This document shows positions 45,489-53,857 of a stretch of DNA of 64,000 nucleotides, piece after piece. Source of the stretch: a bacterium (GTDB taxonomy: Bacteria > Myxococcota_A > Bradymonadia > UBA7976 > UBA1532); contig JAUHYW010000022.1 in the NCBI GenBank assembly GCA_030426085.1, positions 60,019 to 124,018 on the forward strand. The letters are read 5' to 3'. Made by a program: the position numbers and the translations under genes. The stretch's first letter is position 1. Each line of letters starts with the position of its first letter. The notes under the pieces are model-generated. The model searched no databases and was not told where the DNA came from. It saw only the letters and a list, made by a program, of their open reading frames with translations.

Positions 45489-45965
45489 TCACGCCCGGCG
45501 GCTCTCCCGCCCGGTGAGCAGCGCGGTGAGCTGCTGGTAGGCCTCGTTGATCGCCTGGGCCCGGGCGTGGGCCGCCCGCTCGGCGGCCGGGTCGTGGGCG
45601 AACTTGTCGGGGTGGTTGGCCCGCATCTCGCGGTGGTAGGCCTTCTTGACCGCCTTCAGATCGGCCCCCCGGCGCAGGCCGAGGATCGCGTAGTACTCGT
45701 CGGCGCTGCGGGCCCGGGCCACCTGCCGCTGGGCCTTCTGGGCGTCGGCCTGCATCTTCTCGATCCAGACCCAGAGGTCGCGCTCGACCTCTTCGAGCCG
45801 GCGCTCGGCCGCGGCGCGGGCCTCGTCGATGCGGCCGCGCACCCCCTCGACCCGGCGGCGCACGCCCGGCTGCTGCATCGCGGCCTCGGCGGCGGCCCGG
45901 CCCGCGGCGGACGCGGCCCGGGCGGCCCGCCCGCCGGCCTCGAACACCCGATCGAGAAAGCTCAT
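45489..45965 (-). CDS. J-domain protein with N-terminal amphipathic region
   Basis: The protein (158 residues) has its DnaJ-type J domain at the C-terminus (about 88-152), with YYAILGLRRGADLKAVKKAYHREMRANHPDKF split around the HPD tripeptide needed to stimulate Hsp70 ATPase. The N-terminal 80 residues are Ala/Arg/Glu-rich helix (FLDRVFEAGGRAARAASAAGR), likely coiled coil or membrane-associated. There is no Gly/Phe or zinc region, so it is a type III J protein. AGGAGG precedes ATG, which overlaps the upstream acyltransferase stop by ATGA. Which Hsp70 or client it serves is unknown. Confidence 0.85.
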   Translation of the reverse strand: MSFLDRVFEAGGRAARAASAAGRAAAEAAMQQPGVRRRVEGVRGRIDEARAAAERRLEEVERDLWVWIEKMQADAQKAQRQVARARSADEYYAILGLRRGADLKAVKKAYHREMRANHPDKFAHDPAAERAAHARAQAINEAYQQLTALLTGRESRRA

Positions 45966-46975
45966 CTCTCCTCCTGGATCACCCGCCCGGTGCGCACGTA
46001 GCGCCGGGCGCAGGTCCCGCAGCGGGCCCGCTCGGGGCCCGCCTCGGGGTCGACGCCGAGCGGGAGCCGGGCCCCACAATAGCAGGCCCAGCCCCGCAGG
46101 CGGGCCGGGTTGCCGTAGACCAGCCCGTGGGGCGGCACGTCCCGGGTGACCACCGCCCCGGCCCCGACGAAGCTGTAGGCCCCGAGCGTGGTGCCGCAGA
46201 CGACGGTCGCGTTGGCCCCGATGCTCGCCCCCCGGCCGACCCGGGTGACGGCGTACTCGCCCTTGCGGGGGTAGTGGCTGCGGGGGGTGCCGACGTTGGT
46301 GAAGACCATCGACGGGCCGCAGAAGACGTCGTCTTCGAGCACGACCCCCGAGTAGACCGAGACGTTGTTCTGGATGCGCACGTTGTCCCCGACGCGCACG
46401 CCGCGCTCGACGACCACGTTCTGGCCCAGCGAGCAGCCGGCGCCGATGACGCACGGGCCGAGCAGCTTGGCGAAGTGCCACACCTTCGTGCCCGGGCCGA
46501 GCCGCACGTCGCCGTCGACCACCGCGGTGGGGTGCACGAAGGCGTCGGAGGAGCGAGGCGGGCGGGGGCCGAGGGCCGCCGAGAGGGCCGGGGAGCGGCG
46601 GGCGCCGAGCGCGGCCAGGGCGAGCTGGGCGGCGGCGGGCCAGCCGGTGACCGTCTCGACCCGGGCCTCGGCGCCGGCGATCAGCAGCCACGGGGGGTCG
46701 ACGACCAGCAGCAGGCCGGCCGCGTCGCGGGCGGCGGCGATCAGCGGGTCGAGGTCGGCCGGGCGGCCGCAGACGATCGCGACCTGCCCCGCGGCCAGCG
46801 CGGCTCGGGTCGTCGAGAGGGCCTCGGCGGCGTCGGCCGCGATCACCGCGCCCTCGGGCTCGGCGTGGGCGTCGGCGTCGGCGTCGGCGTCGGCGATCCG
46901 GCCGGCCAGGGCGGCGACCAGCGGCGCGGCCGAGGGGTGCTCGGTGAGGCGGACGACGGGATCGGCGGGGCGCAT
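45962..46975 (-). CDS. Left-handed beta-helix acyltransferase (WbpD/WlbB-like) with a degenerate N-terminal domain
   Basis: This is a 337-residue protein. The second half (about 165-300) has hexapeptide repeats of the LbetaH fold (HPTAVVDGDVRLGPGTKVWHFAKLL, then GAGCSLGQNVVVERGV, SIGANATVV), very like WbpD/WlbB UDP-sugar N-acetyltransferases. The N-terminal half contains ALAAGQVAIVCGRPADLDPLI and AGLLLVVDPPW, resembling a worn-down Gfo/Idh/MocA oxidoreductase domain, which is fused or adjacent in O-antigen pathways. The last 45 residues hold four Cys (CYCGARLP and CGTCARRY) that could bind zinc. I chose ATG 46975 because AGGA is eight bases upstream; ATG 46984 and 47026 are alternatives. It is coupled to the J-domain gene. 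Confidence 0.82.
   Translation of the reverse strand: MRPADPVVRLTEHPSAAPLVAALAGRIADADADADAHAEPEGAVIAADAAEALSTTRAALAAGQVAIVCGRPADLDPLIAAARDAAGLLLVVDPPWLLIAGAEARVETVTGWPAAAQLALAALGARRSPALSAALGPRPPRSSDAFVHPTAVVDGDVRLGPGTKVWHFAKLLGPCVIGAGCSLGQNVVVERGVRVGDNVRIQNNVSVYSGVVLEDDVFCGPSMVFTNVGTPRSHYPRKGEYAVTRVGRGASIGANATVVCGTTLGAYSFVGAGAVVTRDVPPHGLVYGNPARLRGWACYCGARLPLGVDPEAGPERARCGTCARRYVRTGRVIQEER
46868..46893. repeat. GTCGGC hexamer microsatellite within the acyltransferase gene
   Basis: GTCGGC is repeated about four times, encoding alternating Asp/Ala (about eight residues) near residue 30 on the minus strand. The tract could change length by slippage in multiples of two residues without a frameshift. 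Confidence 0.6.
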
Positions 46976-47043
46976 GGGCGGCATCCTGGACCGGCGGGGC
47001 GGGCCGTGTCCACCGGAGGCGGGCATCGGGGGCGCTGGGGGCG

Positions 47044-49701
47044 TCAGGGCGGCAGGTCTTCGGGGTCACCCGCCGGCGCAGCGCCCGCCGGATCAGCGCC
47101 CGCCGGCGCGATCGGGCGCAGCTTCGGGCCGTCGTCGCCGCCCTCGTCGCTGCCCCCGTCGCCGTCCGGGTCGGGCGCCGGGCGGCCGACCGCCGGCGCG
47201 ATCGGCTTGAGCGTCGGCGGCAGCGGGGCGACGTCCACCGCGGGCACCGCCAGCGACGGCCCCGAGGGCGCGGCCCCGACCTCTTCGCGGAAGAAGCTGT
47301 CGGCGTCGATCTCGCCCGCCGCGGGGGCCACCTCGGTGGGCGCGGTGCCGGTGAGGAAGACCTCCTCCCGCCCCGCCTCGGAGCCCGGCGGGGCCAGCCG
47401 GCCGTCCTCGACGACCCGCCGCACCTCGACCCCCTCGGGCGGCGGCGGCCAGTCGGGGCCCTCGGCCTCGGCCGCCTTCAGGTAGGCCGCCACCACCGGC
47501 AGCGCGGTGCGCCCTCCGGCCTCTTTGCGGCCCAGCGGCTTCGGGGTGTCGAAGCCGACCCACGCCGCCACCACGACCTCGGGCAGCAGCCCCACGAACC
47601 ACGCATCCCGGGCCTCGTTGCTGGTGCCGGTCTTGCCCACCACCGGCCGCTCGAAGCTCTTCAGCCGCCGCCCGCTGCCGTCGGTGACCACCGAGCGCAT
47701 CACCCCCCGCAGCACATAGGCCACCGCGGGGTCGATCGCCGGGGCGTCGTCGTCGCTCGCCCGGGGCGGGGTCCACTCCAGGGGGCCGTCGGGGCCGGTC
47801 ACCGACAGGATGAACCGCGGCGGCAGGCGGCGCCCGTCGGCGGCGAGCGTGGCGTAGGCGTCGGCCAGCTCGAGCGGGTAGACCTCGCTGGCCCCCAGCG
47901 CCATCGCCAGCCCGTCGGCCATCGGCGAGGCGATGCCCGCCGCCCGGGCGAAGTCCTGCACCGCCGGCACCCCGACGTCCTCGGCGAGCGCCACCGCCAC
48001 GCTGTTGATCGACTTCGCCAGCGCCAGCCGCAGCGAGATGGGGCCCTCGTAGCGCCGGGTGTAGTTCTTCGGCTGCCAGAACTGGCCGGCGTGCATCCGC
48101 AGCGTCTCGGGGGCGTCGATGAGCGTCGAGGCCGGGGTGTAGCGCTTCGAGGCCAGCGCCGCGCCCCATACGAACGGCTTGAACGCGCTGCCCGGCTGGC
48201 GGCGGGCCTGGGTCGCCCGGTCGAAGGGGTAGTACCGGTGGTCGTATCCGCCGACGAGGGCCAGGACGTGGCGGCTGCCGGGCTCGATCACCACCACCGC
48301 CCCCTGGGGCGCGGCGGCGGGCACCGCCAGCATGCGCTCGGGGTGGCTCGGCCCGTCGGCCCGCACCGCGACCACGATCACGTCGCCGATGCCGTAGGGC
48401 GACGCCTGGGGGTTGTCCGGATCGGCGAAGCGGGCCAGCGCGTCCCGGGGCACCCGGGCCTCGCCGACGCCGAACTCCACCACCAGATCGTCGGGCTCGA
48501 TGGCCTTCACCCGGGCCCGCACCGGCACCCCGGGCCGCGGCGGGCCCTCGCCGACGATCTTCAACTGCGCCGCCCGCCACGCGGCGGCCTCGGCGTCGGG
48601 CACCACGTTGCGTGGCTTCGCGTAGCTCTGGCGGGCGTCGACCGCCCGCAGGCCCTCCCGCAGCGCGGCCAGCGCCGCCCGCTGCCGCTCGAGGTCGATC
48701 GCGGTCTGCACGTCGAGCCCGCCGGTGACGACCGCCTCTTCGCCGAACGCCTCGAACAGCCGCCCCCGCACCTGATCGGCGTACCACTGCGCCTCGTCGA
48801 CGAACGGATCCTCGGCCTCGACCAGCCCCAGGTCGGCCGCCCGCGCCCGCTCGGCGGCCGCCTCGTCGAGGAAGCCGTTCTTCACCATCATGCGCAGCAC
48901 GAAGGCCCGCCGCTCGGCGTTGCGCTCGGAGTGTTTGAGCGGCGACAGCCGCTCCGGCGACTGGATCAGGCCGGCGATCGCCGCCGCCTGGGCCGGGGTG
49001 ATCGCGCTCAGGTCGGTGTGGCCGAAGTAGAACCGGGCCGCCTCGGCGACGCCGTAGCGCCCGTGGCCGAGGTAGATCGCGTTCATGTAGATGGTGAGGA
49101 TCTGGTCCTTGTCGAAGCGGTCTTCGAGGCGCTTGGCCAGGATCAGCTCCTTGGCCTTGCGCTCGAACCGCTTCTCGGGGGTCAGCAGCAGGTTCTTGAC
49201 CGTCTGCTGGGTGATCGTGCTGCCGCTGCCGGTGATGCGCCCCGCCCGCAGGCTGTTGAGCAGCGCCCGCAGCATGCCGGTGTAGTCCAGGCCCTCGTGG
49301 TCGTAGAAGTCGGCGTCCTCGGCCGAGAGCACCGCCTGCACGAGCACCTCGGGGATGTCGGCCCGGGCGACGACGGTGCGCCGCTCGCGGAACAGCTCGG
49401 CGATGACGGTGCCGTCCGCCGCCCGGATCCGGGTCACCTGGGGCGGGCGCCAGTCCTCGATCTTCTGGAAGTCGGGCAGCCCCCGGGCGAAGTACCAGTA
49501 GCCGCCGACGAGCACGCCCCCGGCGGCGAGCGCGCCGATCGAGCCCAGGATCAGACCCCACTTCAGCAGCCGGCGGGCGAGGCTCGGGGGGGGATCGCGG
49601 CGCTTCGGGGGCGGTTTCTTCCCCCGCCGGCCGGACTTGCCGGCGCTCTTCGAGCGGGCCTGCGAGCCCCGGGCGGCGGGCTTTTTCGGCTTGGCGCTCA
49701 T
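47044..49701 (-). CDS. mrcA: Class A penicillin-binding protein 1A
   Basis: This 885-residue bifunctional enzyme builds peptidoglycan. A basic cytoplasmic tail (KKPPPKRRDPPP) precedes one transmembrane helix at about 50-70. The GT51 glycosyltransferase follows, with catalytic Glu in SAEDADFYDHEG near 130 and TITQQ. The transpeptidase has SxxK in SAFKPF (active Ser near 510), SxN in SINS and KTGTS near 690. An insert of about 100 residues between the domains (about 365-465) holds an OB-like fold typical of PBP1A. The C-terminus is a long Pro/Ala/Asp-rich tail of about 120 residues with a repeated LKPIAPA and LRPIAPA. It is divergent from a small gene across a 55-base gap containing a dyad. Confidence 0.95.
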   Translation of the reverse strand: MSAKPKKPAARGSQARSKSAGKSGRRGKKPPPKRRDPPPSLARRLLKWGLILGSIGALAAGGVLVGGYWYFARGLPDFQKIEDWRPPQVTRIRAADGTVIAELFRERRTVVARADIPEVLVQAVLSAEDADFYDHEGLDYTGMLRALLNSLRAGRITGSGSTITQQTVKNLLLTPEKRFERKAKELILAKRLEDRFDKDQILTIYMNAIYLGHGRYGVAEAARFYFGHTDLSAITPAQAAAIAGLIQSPERLSPLKHSERNAERRAFVLRMMVKNGFLDEAAAERARAADLGLVEAEDPFVDEAQWYADQVRGRLFEAFGEEAVVTGGLDVQTAIDLERQRAALAALREGLRAVDARQSYAKPRNVVPDAEAAAWRAAQLKIVGEGPPRPGVPVRARVKAIEPDDLVVEFGVGEARVPRDALARFADPDNPQASPYGIGDVIVVAVRADGPSHPERMLAVPAAAPQGAVVVIEPGSRHVLALVGGYDHRYYPFDRATQARRQPGSAFKPFVWGAALASKRYTPASTLIDAPETLRMHAGQFWQPKNYTRRYEGPISLRLALAKSINSVAVALAEDVGVPAVQDFARAAGIASPMADGLAMALGASEVYPLELADAYATLAADGRRLPPRFILSVTGPDGPLEWTPPRASDDDAPAIDPAVAYVLRGVMRSVVTDGSGRRLKSFERPVVGKTGTSNEARDAWFVGLLPEVVVAAWVGFDTPKPLGRKEAGGRTALPVVAAYLKAAEAEGPDWPPPPEGVEVRRVVEDGRLAPPGSEAGREEVFLTGTAPTEVAPAAGEIDADSFFREEVGAAPSGPSLAVPAVDVAPLPPTLKPIAPAVGRPAPDPDGDGGSDEGGDDGPKLRPIAPAGADPAGAAPAGDPEDLPP

Positions 49702-49738
49702 CCGTTCGATGTCTCCGGTGCTTGCGTCGGGCGGTGGG

Positions 49739-49755
49739 CCGTGCGAATTGCACGG
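49739..49755. promoter_or_regulatory. Operator-like dyad in the PBP1A-orphan gap
   Basis: CCGTGC (49739-49744) and GCACGG (49750-49755) flank GAATT. The repeat fills the last part of the 55-base gap between two divergent starts and ends one base before ATG 49757. A protein bound here could control both genes. Confidence 0.35.
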
Positions 49756-49756
49756 T

Positions 49757-50044
49757 ATGGAATCAAAAGTCGAGCGATATGTCTTCCGGGTGCTCTACCG
49801 CCGCGAGACCCATCAGTTCGGCGGGCGCATCGTCGAGGACGAGGACGGCCGCTTCTCGCTGCAGATGTGGGCCACGTCTCCCCAGCACGCCAACATCCTC
49901 GTCGAGGTGGCCCCGGTCGACGACCGGGACGACCTGTGGCCGCTGTTCCACAAGGCGGCCAACCACCGGGGCATGACGGTCTCCGAGTATCGGGTCGACC
50001 CGTCGGCCGGCGCCGATTGGAAGATGGTGCCCGGCGCGCAGTGA
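49757..50044 (+). CDS. Small conserved-looking orphan protein
   Basis: This 95-residue, probably cytoplasmic protein starts MESKVERYVFRVLYRRE. It looks beta-rich then helical (GRFSLQMWATSPQHANILVEVAPV), ending WKMVPGAQ. No family is recognised. The start is ATG 49757; no ribosome site is seen, and the dyad at 49739 lies directly before it. It is divergent from the PBP1A gene and 119 bases upstream of the zinc-ribbon/TPR gene. Base and codon use match neighbours, which supports it being real. Confidence 0.65.
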   Translation: MESKVERYVFRVLYRRETHQFGGRIVEDEDGRFSLQMWATSPQHANILVEVAPVDDRDDLWPLFHKAANHRGMTVSEYRVDPSAGADWKMVPGAQ

Positions 50045-50163
50045 CGGCCGCCTCCGCCCCGGGGGCGAGATTGTCGAGTTCGGTCGTTTGGGGCTACCAT
50101 CGCCCGCGACGATGGCGCGCCGGGAGCCCGGCCCGCCGATCGCCGTAATCCGAAGAGGACCGG

Positions 50164-53100
50164 ATGAAGATCACCTGCCCCAACTGTGCTGCCGGCTACA
50201 ACATCAGCGAGGGCAAGATCCCGGCCGGCGGGCTGCAGATCAAGTGCCCCGCCTGCCTGCACAGCTTCCTGGCCCATCGGGATGGCACGAGCACCTCGGC
50301 CGCCGCCGCCGGGCGGGCGTCGACCGGGCCGGCTCTCGCGCCGCCCCCGCCCCCGCCGCCGCCTCCGCCCGGGGCCCGGCCGGCCGGTAGCGCCCCCCCG
50401 CCGCCGCCCGGCGCCCGACCGCCCACCGGCAGCCCGCCGCCGCCGCCGCCCTTCGGCGGGCGGGGCGGGCCCGAGCCGGCCGACGGCGGGTTCGACGCGG
50501 GGCACGCCCCGACCGCGGCGATGAGCGTCTCCAAGCCCCCCGACGCGGCCGACGACTTCGACTTCGGCTTCGACGCGCCCGCCGGCGGTCGCCCCGAGGC
50601 GGAGGACTTCGACTTCAGCTTCGGGGCCGAGTCGACCCAGCGCCCGGGGCGCACCGAGGTGCAGGCCGACGACTTCGACTTCAGCTTCGGGGCCGAGGAG
50701 CCCCAGCCGGCCGCGGCCTCGGGCAGCGGCCTCGGCGACCTGTTCGACGACCTCGACGACCTGCCCGCGCCCAAGGCGCCCGACCCCTACCGCGACCTGC
50801 CGGCGCCCAGCGCCCGCTACGACGACCTGCCCGGCGAGCGGGGGTTCACCGACCTGCCCGGCGAGCGGGGGTTCACCGATCTGCCCGGCGAGCGGGGGTT
50901 CTCCGACCTGCCCGGCGAGCGCGGGGTGGGCGGGCTGCCCGGCGAGCGCGGGGTGGGCGGGCTGCCCGGCGAGCGGGGCACCGGCGGGCTGCCCACCGAG
51001 CGGGGCGTGGGCGGGCTGCCCACCGAGCGGGGCGTGGGCGGGCTGCCCACCGAGGCCGGCGCGAGCGGGCTGCCCGGCGAGCGGGGCCTGGGTGACGCGC
51101 TCATCGCCCCGGAGGACGTGCCCGAGCCCGAGCTGCCCCCCGAGGCGGCCGCGCCGCCGCCCGAGAAGCCCCGGGCGGCCAACACCCGGGTCCTGATCAT
51201 CGCCGGGGCGGTCGCCGCGGTGCTCGTGCTGGCGGTGGGCGGCCTGATGGTCGCCGGCATCGGCCCCTTCGCCGACGACCCCCCGCCCCGTCGGCGCAGC
51301 CCCGTCGCGGAGAAGCCGGCGCCGCCGCCGCTCGAGGACCCGCCCCCGACCACGCCGCTCGAGCCGGCCACGCCCGACGAGGACGGCATGATCCCGACCA
51401 GCGGGGCCACGCTGGCCGAGGTGGCCGGCTACCGGGACGCGATCGGGCGCCTCGAGCCGCACGCCAAGACGCTGGAGGGCGAGCGCGCCATCGAGCTGGT
51501 CGAGCTGTACGCCCTCGGCGCGCTGGAGTTCCCGGGCAACGCCCGCTGGGCGGACAACGCCAACAGCATGCTGGCCCGGGTGGGCGAGGCCGCCGCCGAG
51601 ACCCCCGCCGGGCGGCGGGCGAGCCTGATCGCGGCGCTCGCGGCGGGCAACGGCGAGGCGGCCGACAAGCTCGTCGCCCTGGCCGAAGAGCAGAAGGACG
51701 ACCCCCGCTCGCGCTACTTCGCGGGGCACGCCCGGCTGAGCCGGGGCGAGCTGAGCGAGGCCCTCGGCGAGTTCCGGGCGGCGGTGAAGGCCGACGACGG
51801 CCTGCTCGGCGCCCGGCGCATGGCCGGCGAGCTGGCGCTCAAGGCCGGCGAGCTCGACGCGGCCCGCGAGGACCTCGAGGCGCTGTACGCGGTCGCCCCC
51901 GGGGCCCCGTCGGTGCTCAATGCGCTGGCGGCGATCGAGATCCGGCAGGGCAACGGGCCCCGGGCGAAGAAGCTGCTCGAGCAGGCGCTGGCCCTGCCCG
52001 CCGAGCGGCTCGACGGGCGGGCCCGCTCCCGGGCGCTGCTGCTGCGGGCCCGGCTGGCGCTGGCCGGCGAGGACCAGGACGGGGCCCTCGCCGACCTCGA
52101 GGCCGCGGTGCGGGCGTGGCCCGGCAACCTCGAGGCGCTCGACCTGCTCAGCGCCCGCCACTTCGCCACCGGCAACTACGAGAAGGCGCTCGACCAGCTC
52201 GAGGCGCTGCGGGCGGCGGGGGTCGAGAGCCCCCAGATCGCGATCCAGATCGCCCGGTGCCACGAGGGCCTCAACCGGGGCGAGCGGGCGCTGCGGGTGC
52301 TCGAGAAGGCGGCGGTGGACTTCCCCGACGACCCCACGGTGCACACCGCGCTCGGCGACCTGCATGTGCAGGGGCGGCGCTTCTCCGACGCCCGCGCGGC
52401 GTACCAGAAAGCGCTCGAGGTCGACCCGGCCCACCAGCCGGCGCAGCTCAAGATGGCCGACCTGCTCGTGCGCGAGGCCAAGGTCGACGCGGCCATCGCC
52501 TACTTGCAGGAGGCCCGGAAGAAGAACCCCGAGGGGGCGCTGATCCGGGTGGGCATCGCCGACCTCAACAAGCGGCTCGCCGAGACCGGTGGCCGGCGCG
52601 ACCTGCTCACCGAGGCCCGCAAGGACTACCGGGCCGCGCTGCGCATCGACCCCTCGCTCAACGACGCCCGGCGCGATCTCATCACCGTGCTGCTCGCCGA
52701 CGGCCAGGCCGAGGCGGCGCTCGAAGAGCTGGAGCACCTCGCCGCCCGCCCCGACTTCCACGCGCCGCTCGACACCGACCTCGGCCGGGCCAAGCAGGCC
52801 CTCGGGCGGCTCGACGAGGCCATCGCCCACTACACCGCCGCGCTCGAGCGGACCCCCGACGACCCGGTGATCCTGCTCGGGGCCGGCTCGGCCCAGTTCG
52901 ACAAGGAGGCCTACGACGAGGCCCGGAAGCTGCTCGATCGGGCCATCGCCGCCGACTCCAAGCAGATGGCGGCCCACTACTACCTGGGGCGGGTGGCCCA
53001 CGCCCAGGGGCGCTTCGGGGCGGCCATCCAGCACTTCAAGCAGGCGCTCGAGCTCGACAAGCGCGACTACACCTACCGCTACTGGCTCGGCCGGGCGCTC

Positions 53101-53655
53101 GAGGCGTCCGGCGAGCCGGCCCAGCTCAGCGCCGCCCGCCAGGAGTACGACGCCGTCGCCGAGCGGGCCGCCGAGGACGAGGCGCTCGCCGCCGCGCTGT
53201 GCGACGTGTTCGTGCGCCGGGGGCGCATGCAGATGAGCCGCTTCGCCGAGTGGCAGGGGGCCATCGACGACTTCGGCCGGGCGATCGCCTGCGACCCGAA
53301 GAACGCCGACGCCTGGCTGCTGCGGGGCGAGATGCGGCTGAAGGCCAACGACTACGGCGACGCGATCACCGACCTCGCCCGGGCCCGCAAGCTCGACCCC
53401 AAGCGGGGCGAGGCCTACGCGCTCGCCGCGACGGCCCACCTGCGCAAGCAGCCGCCGAACCTCAAGAAGGCCGAGCAGCTCTCGCGGCAGGCCATCCGCT
53501 ACGACGACACCCTCGCCGAGCCGCACTACACGCTGTGCACCCGCCTCAAGGAGCGCAGCAAGGCCACCGCCCGCCGGCACTGCGAGCGCTACCTCGAGCT
53601 GGCCCCCGACGGCGACAACGCGCCCATCGCCCGCGATCTGCTGCGCAGTCTCTGA
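50164..53655 (+). CDS. Zinc-ribbon, FDFSFG/9-residue repeat, transmembrane and TPR protein
   Basis: The product has 1163 residues. A zinc-ribbon with CPNC (5-8) and CPAC (28-31) comes first, as in the MJ0042-type N-termini of myxobacterial gliding and signalling proteins. A Pro-rich stretch follows, then three DFDFxF-type acidic repeats (about 130-180). Ten tandem nine-residue repeats of the DLPGERGFT/GLPGERGVG form cover 221-310 (see next entry). One transmembrane helix lies at about 343-365. More than 15 TPR units fill the rest (for example RYFAGHARLSRGELSEALGEF, ALDQLEALRAAGVES). The layout suggests a cytoplasmic zinc-ribbon head and a periplasmic TPR scaffold. GltJ/AgmX-like gliding proteins have partly similar heads, but no gliding gene is adjacent, so function is open. 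GAGGA precedes ATG. Confidence 0.88.
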   Translation: MKITCPNCAAGYNISEGKIPAGGLQIKCPACLHSFLAHRDGTSTSAAAAGRASTGPALAPPPPPPPPPPGARPAGSAPPPPPGARPPTGSPPPPPPFGGRGGPEPADGGFDAGHAPTAAMSVSKPPDAADDFDFGFDAPAGGRPEAEDFDFSFGAESTQRPGRTEVQADDFDFSFGAEEPQPAAASGSGLGDLFDDLDDLPAPKAPDPYRDLPAPSARYDDLPGERGFTDLPGERGFTDLPGERGFSDLPGERGVGGLPGERGVGGLPGERGTGGLPTERGVGGLPTERGVGGLPTEAGASGLPGERGLGDALIAPEDVPEPELPPEAAAPPPEKPRAANTRVLIIAGAVAAVLVLAVGGLMVAGIGPFADDPPPRRRSPVAEKPAPPPLEDPPPTTPLEPATPDEDGMIPTSGATLAEVAGYRDAIGRLEPHAKTLEGERAIELVELYALGALEFPGNARWADNANSMLARVGEAAAETPAGRRASLIAALAAGNGEAADKLVALAEEQKDDPRSRYFAGHARLSRGELSEALGEFRAAVKADDGLLGARRMAGELALKAGELDAAREDLEALYAVAPGAPSVLNALAAIEIRQGNGPRAKKLLEQALALPAERLDGRARSRALLLRARLALAGEDQDGALADLEAAVRAWPGNLEALDLLSARHFATGNYEKALDQLEALRAAGVESPQIAIQIARCHEGLNRGERALRVLEKAAVDFPDDPTVHTALGDLHVQGRRFSDARAAYQKALEVDPAHQPAQLKMADLLVREAKVDAAIAYLQEARKKNPEGALIRVGIADLNKRLAETGGRRDLLTEARKDYRAALRIDPSLNDARRDLITVLLADGQAEAALEELEHLAARPDFHAPLDTDLGRAKQALGRLDEAIAHYTAALERTPDDPVILLGAGSAQFDKEAYDEARKLLDRAIAADSKQMAAHYYLGRVAHAQGRFGAAIQHFKQALELDKRDYTYRYWLGRALEASGEPAQLSAARQEYDAVAERAAEDEALAAALCDVFVRRGRMQMSRFAEWQGAIDDFGRAIACDPKNADAWLLRGEMRLKANDYGDAITDLARARKLDPKRGEAYALAATAHLRKQPPNLKKAEQLSRQAIRYDDTLAEPHYTLCTRLKERSKATARRHCERYLELAPDGDNAPIARDLLRSL
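50824..51093 (+). repeat. Ten tandem 27-base repeats encoding a nine-residue unit
   Basis: Ten units of 27 bases run without gaps from 50824 to 51093. The unit changes gradually from DLPGERGFT (first three) through GLPGERGVG to GLPTERGVG and returns to GLPGERGLG, suggesting expansion by unequal exchange. It lies in the cytoplasmic region before the transmembrane helix. Confidence 0.92.
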
Positions 53656-53678
53656 GCAGGGTCACGCGCCGCCCGGAC

Positions 53679-53846
53679 ATCTGCTAGCAGAGACCGGGGA
53701 GAGTCGCCTTCGCGAGCCGAGCGAGAGGCCGTGGCCGGCAAGGCGCGACGCCGAAGGCTTGCTGGAGGCAAGTCGAGAAGGAGCAACGCAGCAGGACGCG
53801 GCCTCTCGTTCGACGCAGCAGGTGAACTTTCCCCGGGATCTGCTAG
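53679..53846. mobile_element. MITE-like element with flanking direct repeats upstream of deoC
   Basis: ATCTGCTAG occurs at 53679-53687 and again at 53838-53846, as a nine-base duplication bracketing about 150 bases. Just inside, CCGGGGA (53694-53700) is inverted as TCCCCGG (53830-53836). The interior folds: 13-base arms at 53719-53731 and 53799-53811 (one GU pair), GCCTTCG (53706-53712) with CGAAGGC (53752-53758), and a CTTGC/GCAAG hairpin at 53758-53772. There is no coding capacity. It resembles a non-autonomous mobile or dispersed palindromic element; only a genome search would prove copies. Confidence 0.5.
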
Positions 53847-53857
53847 AGTCCCCCACC

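Noticed and set aside
46868..46893. CRISPR-like array
   Set aside because: It is a six-base in-frame microsatellite without spacers.
50824..51093. CRISPR-like array
   Set aside because: The 27-base units are coding, contiguous, and have no spacers.
49813..53580. 1255-codon minus-strand frame opposite the zinc-ribbon/TPR gene
   Set aside because: The plus strand has a zinc ribbon, perfect repeats and TPRs; the antisense product has no domain.
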